DNA from: Sphingomonas sp. IC081
Lineage (GTDB): Bacteria; Pseudomonadota; Alphaproteobacteria; Sphingomonadales; Sphingomonadaceae
Length of the DNA stretch: 64,000 bases
NCBI RefSeq assembly: GCF_006874585.1
Contig: NZ_CP029761.1
Location: 1,375,001 to 1,439,000 of the forward strand
Direction of reading: 5' to 3'
The notes below the pieces were generated by a model. That model saw only the letters and a program-made list of their open reading frames with translations, was not told the DNA's origin and made no database searches. Position numbers and translations under genes: made by a program. Below are positions 61,313-64,000 of the stretch, one piece after another (positions within the stretch are counted from its first letter, which is position 1; every line of letters begins with the position of its first letter).

Positions 61313-61870
61313 ATGCCAGAAACGGGATCGCACGACGACGACACCGTCATAATCAAAAAATACGCGAACCGGCGTCTCTACAATACCCGCTCATCGAGCT
61401 ACATCACGCTCGAACATCTTGCGCAGATGACCCGCGAGGGCGTGAACTACAAGGTTCTCGATGCCAAGACCGGGACCGACATCACGCACACGATTCTCAC
61501 CCAGATCATCATGGAGGAGGAGTCGAACGGCGAGCAGATGCTGCCGGTCAATTTCCTGCGGGAACTGATCAGCATGTACGGCAACTCGATGCAGTCGCTG
61601 GTTCCGCACTACCTCGAGGCGTCGATGGACAATTTCCGCGCCAACCAGACCAAACTGCACAAGGCGTTCGAGGACAGCCTTGGCAACAATCCGCTGGCGC
61701 GTCTGGCCGAACAGAACATGGCGATGTTCAAGGCAGCCGCCTCCGCCTTCATGCCCGGTGCCGAGAAGCCGGAGCCCAAGGCGCCGCCGGCCGAGGACGC
61801 TGGCGACCTCTCCGCGCTGCGCGAGCAGATGGCCGAAATCCAGAAGAGGCTTGACGCGCTGGGCAAATAA
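61313..61870 (+). CDS. phaR: Polyhydroxyalkanoate synthesis repressor PhaR
   Basis: A 185-residue PhaR. The N-terminal DNA-binding domain reads VIIKKYANRRLYNTRSSSYITLEHLAQMTREGVNYKVLDAKTGTDITHTILTQIIMEEES, a hallmark. The C-terminal PHB-accumulation region is helical (FLRELISMYGNSMQSLVPHYLEASMDNF) and ends in an Ala/Pro stretch and a coiled-coil. PhaR senses PHA granules and represses phasin genes. No phaC or phaP is in this window. GGGGA is 8 bases before the ATG. Confidence 0.96.
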   Translation: MPETGSHDDDTVIIKKYANRRLYNTRSSSYITLEHLAQMTREGVNYKVLDAKTGTDITHTILTQIIMEEESNGEQMLPVNFLRELISMYGNSMQSLVPHYLEASMDNFRANQTKLHKAFEDSLGNNPLARLAEQNMAMFKAAASAFMPGAEKPEPKAPPAEDAGDLSALREQMAEIQKRLDALGK

Positions 61871-61971
61871 GGGTCTGCGCAAGGGCCCCTCGCAACGGAC
61901 ACGTTCCGGATCGAAGGGCCCGAATGCGGCGGATGGTCCGCCCGCATCGATGCAAGCAGGAAGAAGCCCCA

Positions 61972-63510
61972 GTGTCCGCCATTCGCCACGCCCTCTCCGT
62001 CAAGCGCGAGGACGATTTCGCCCAGTGGTACCAGGAAGTGATCTCCGAGGCCGAAATGGCCGAGGAATCCGGTGTTCGCGGGTGCATGGTCATCAAGCCG
62101 TGGGGCTATGGCATCTGGGAGCGCATCCAGCGCCTGATGGACGACCGCATCAAGGCTGCGGGCGTCACCAACTGCTACTTCCCGCTGTTCATTCCGCTTT
62201 CGTACTTCTCCAAGGAAGCCGAGCACGTTGAAGGCTTCGCCAAGGAAATGGCGGTGGTCACCCATCACCGCCTGATCGGCGACGGCAAGGGCGGGCTGGT
62301 ACCCGATCCCGAGGCCAAGCTGGAAGAGCCGCTGATCGTGCGCCCGACGTCGGAAACGGTGATCGGCGCGGCCATGGCGCGCTGGGTCCAGTCGTGGCGC
62401 GACCTGCCGCTCATGGTCAACCAGTGGGCCAACGTGGTGCGCTGGGAAATGCGCACCCGCATGTTCCTGCGCACCAGCGAGTTCCTCTGGCAGGAAGGCC
62501 ACACCGCGCACGCCAACCGCGACGACGCGATGGAAGAGACGCTGCGCGCGCTCGAAATGTATCGCGATTTTGCCGAGAACGAGCTGGCCATGCCGGTGAT
62601 CGCCGGTGAGAAGCCGGAGAACGAACGCTTCCCTGGCGCGGTCGGCACTTACTCGATCGAGGCGATGATGCAGGACGGCAAGGCGCTGCAGGCCGGCACC
62701 TCGCACTACCTCGGCACCGGCTTCGCCAAGGCTTCCGGCATCCAGTACCAGGACAAGGAAGGCACGCAGCAATACGCCCACACCACCAGTTGGGGCGTCT
62801 CGACGCGCCTGGTCGGCGGCATGATCATGGTCCACGGCGACGATGACGGGTTGCGCGTGCCGCCGATGGTGGCGCCGCATCAGATCGTGATCCTGCCGAT
62901 GCTGCGGGACAACGACGAGGACGAGGCGCTGCTGGCCTACTGCGAGGAGCTGCGCAAGGCGCTGGTCAAGCAGACCGCGCTCGGCGAGACCGTTCGTGTC
63001 CTGCTCGACAAGCGTCCGGGCAAGGCCACGCAGAAGCGCTGGGCCTGGGTCAAGAAGGGCGTGCCGCTGATCCTCGAAATCGGCGGCCGCGACGCGGCAG
63101 GCGGGCAAGTATCGATGCTGCGCCGTGACAAGCTGTGGACCGAGGCGGGCAAGGCCAATTTCGTCGGCATGGCCAAGGAGGACTTCGTCGCCCGCGCTTC
63201 TGCCGAGATCGAGGATTTCCAGGCCTCGCTCCATGCCGAGGCCCTGGCTCGCCGTGATTCCAACATCACGCGGCTTTCCAGCTTCGACGAGCTTTCCGCC
63301 TTCTTCTCGGACGACAAGCGTTATCCGGGCTGGGTCGAGGTCGAATGGTCGCGCCCGACCGGGGCTGAACTCGAAGCCGTCGTGCAGAAGCTGAAGGCGC
63401 TGAAGCTGACCATGCGCAACACGCCGATGGATGCGCCGGCCGCTACCGGCACTTGCGTCTTCACCGGCAAGCCGGCAGCCGAACGCATCTACGTGGCGCG
63501 TTCGTACTGA
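61972..63510 (+). CDS. proS: Proline--tRNA ligase, archaeal/eukaryal type (ProS type 3)
   Basis: A 512-residue class II prolyl-tRNA synthetase. It lacks the ~180-residue YbaK-like editing insertion of standard bacterial ProRS. Sequence motifs are those of the archaeal/eukaryal type: DFAQWYQEVISEAEMAEESGVRGCMVIKPWGYGIWERIQ, YFPLFIPLSYFSKEAEHVEGFAKEMAVVTH, LPLMVNQWANVVRWEMRTRMFLRTSEFLWQEGHTAHA and ALQAGTSHYLGTGFAKA. The C-terminal region after the anticodon-binding domain ends in ARSY, like the type-3 tail with Tyr at the end. GTG start (AGGAAG upstream); an ATG 16 residues upstream adds an Arg-rich stretch. Confidence 0.93.
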   Translation: MSAIRHALSVKREDDFAQWYQEVISEAEMAEESGVRGCMVIKPWGYGIWERIQRLMDDRIKAAGVTNCYFPLFIPLSYFSKEAEHVEGFAKEMAVVTHHRLIGDGKGGLVPDPEAKLEEPLIVRPTSETVIGAAMARWVQSWRDLPLMVNQWANVVRWEMRTRMFLRTSEFLWQEGHTAHANRDDAMEETLRALEMYRDFAENELAMPVIAGEKPENERFPGAVGTYSIEAMMQDGKALQAGTSHYLGTGFAKASGIQYQDKEGTQQYAHTTSWGVSTRLVGGMIMVHGDDDGLRVPPMVAPHQIVILPMLRDNDEDEALLAYCEELRKALVKQTALGETVRVLLDKRPGKATQKRWAWVKKGVPLILEIGGRDAAGGQVSMLRRDKLWTEAGKANFVGMAKEDFVARASAEIEDFQASLHAEALARRDSNITRLSSFDELSAFFSDDKRYPGWVEVEWSRPTGAELEAVVQKLKALKLTMRNTPMDAPAATGTCVFTGKPAAERIYVARSY

Positions 63511-63530
63511 TGAACTGAAAGGAAGAGGGC

Positions 63531-64000
63531 GTGCTGGGATCGATCAGGTATAACCTTGCGAACCTGCTGAACTTCAAAGGGCGCGATGCGCGGCAGACCT
63601 TCTGGTTCTACGTCCTCTTCCTTGTCATCCTCCAATATGCCGCCGGCATGCTCATTTCGCTGCCGATGATGGGCGGAATGATGAAAGGCGCGTTCAGTGC
63701 CGCTCAGCAGGGAGCCAGCGAAGCCGAGTTGCAGGCACGCATGATGGCTCAGATGGCCGGCTACATGCGCACTTCGATGACATTGACGGCTGTCGTGTCG
63801 GTGATCGCGGCAATGTTCCTGTTGGCCGCCTTCGTGCGCCGCCTGCACGACTCCGGCAAGCCGGGGTGGATCGCCTTTGCGGTCCTTGCGCTGTCGCTTG
63901 TGGCCCGCGTCATGATCTGGTCGAAGATGAACGAGGTCATTGCCGCCATGACCAGCGCACCGGCGGAGGACATGGCATCCGCCCTGGCGATCCAGTCCAA
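63531..64000 (+). CDS. DUF805 family membrane protein (3' truncated by window edge)
   Basis: An open frame from GTG 63531 (AAAGGAAGAGGGC upstream) runs off the window end after 156 codons. It starts LGSIRYNLANLLNFKGRDARQTFWFYVLFLVILQYAAGMLISL, the DUF805 layout with GR-x-x-R/Q-x-x-FW, and carries AAFVRRLHDSGKPGW, the family's second signature. A Met-rich loop (MMGGMMKG, MMAQMAGYM) separates the first two helices. Predicted inner-membrane protein, function unknown. It begins 20 bases after proS. Confidence 0.88.
   Translation, partial: MLGSIRYNLANLLNFKGRDARQTFWFYVLFLVILQYAAGMLISLPMMGGMMKGAFSAAQQGASEAELQARMMAQMAGYMRTSMTLTAVVSVIAAMFLLAAFVRRLHDSGKPGWIAFAVLALSLVARVMIWSKMNEVIAAMTSAPAEDMASALAIQS

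Noticed and set aside
1..64000. CRISPR arrays, insertion sequences, tRNA genes
   Set aside because: No regularly spaced direct repeats, terminal inverted repeats with transposase, or tRNA cloverleaf with GGTTCGAATCC was seen in any intergenic stretch.

Overview
The window is a GC-rich (roughly 65% by eye), densely coded stretch of bacterial chromosome that looks like an alphaproteobacterium of the order Sphingomonadales, most like Novosphingobium and relatives. This placement is inferred from the gene families: separate glyQ and glyS, PpdK, PhaR, YchF-Pth-L25, a DOMON-like protein, a 'vgr-related' HExxH protein, TraB/GumN pairs, hrcA divergent from rph, and TonB-receptor biology. No rRNA, tRNA, CRISPR array, insertion sequence, integrase island or phage gene is visible. 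Almost all genes are housekeeping or envelope genes in short operons, many with 4-base ATGA start/stop overlaps.

Layout. 1-5.9 kb: the 3' part of mutL, a lipoprotein, a DUF2167 membrane protein, an exported nucleotide pyrophosphatase/phosphodiesterase-like enzyme, and ychF. 6-10 kb (minus): pth and rplY, then a metallophosphatase with two tandem TraB/GumN proteins. 10.1-15.8 kb (plus): glyQ, glyS, ppdK. 15.9-18.3 kb: a methyltransferase divergent from comF, a strongly structured intergenic region that may encode a 6S-like RNA, and hisI. 18.7-26 kb: a small exported protein, then a minus-strand series read in the order tyrS, PilZ protein, TonB receptor, MFS exporter, cysK, dienelactone hydrolase. 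26-34.6 kb: a DOMON-like protein and a NamZ-type muramidase, an outer-membrane barrel, a CoxE-like VWA protein, an aspartyl-hydroxylase-like enzyme, a GFA protein, a MoxR ATPase, a GT87-type membrane protein and a NYN-LOTUS protein. 34.7-42.8 kb: an exported unknown, parE, a penicillin-binding-protein-activator lipoprotein, rsmI-yraN, a His/Pro-rich exported peptide, gshB, a DedA protein and an aquaporin.

42.8-53.6 kb is a stress and protein-quality region. The minus-strand operon rph-rdgB-hemW-xerC diverges from an unknown gene-hrcA-grpE. Further on come a glycine-zipper lipoprotein, an HExxH protein, a copper chaperone lipoprotein with a Met/His tail, and dnaK-dnaJ behind a heat-shock-type promoter. 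53.7-64 kb: a large patatin-like phospholipase, radA-cvpA, an IscU-like scaffold lacking one cysteine, an MHS-family transporter overlapping alr, phaR behind a palindromic putative autoregulatory site, an archaeal/eukaryal-type proS, and the start of a DUF805 protein cut by the window end.

No clearly new multi-gene system was found. The best candidates for undescribed biology are the structured RNA locus between comF and hisI, the TraB/TraB/phosphatase operon, a 13-base element shared upstream of two unrelated genes, the small His-rich exported proteins, and the NYN-LOTUS protein.
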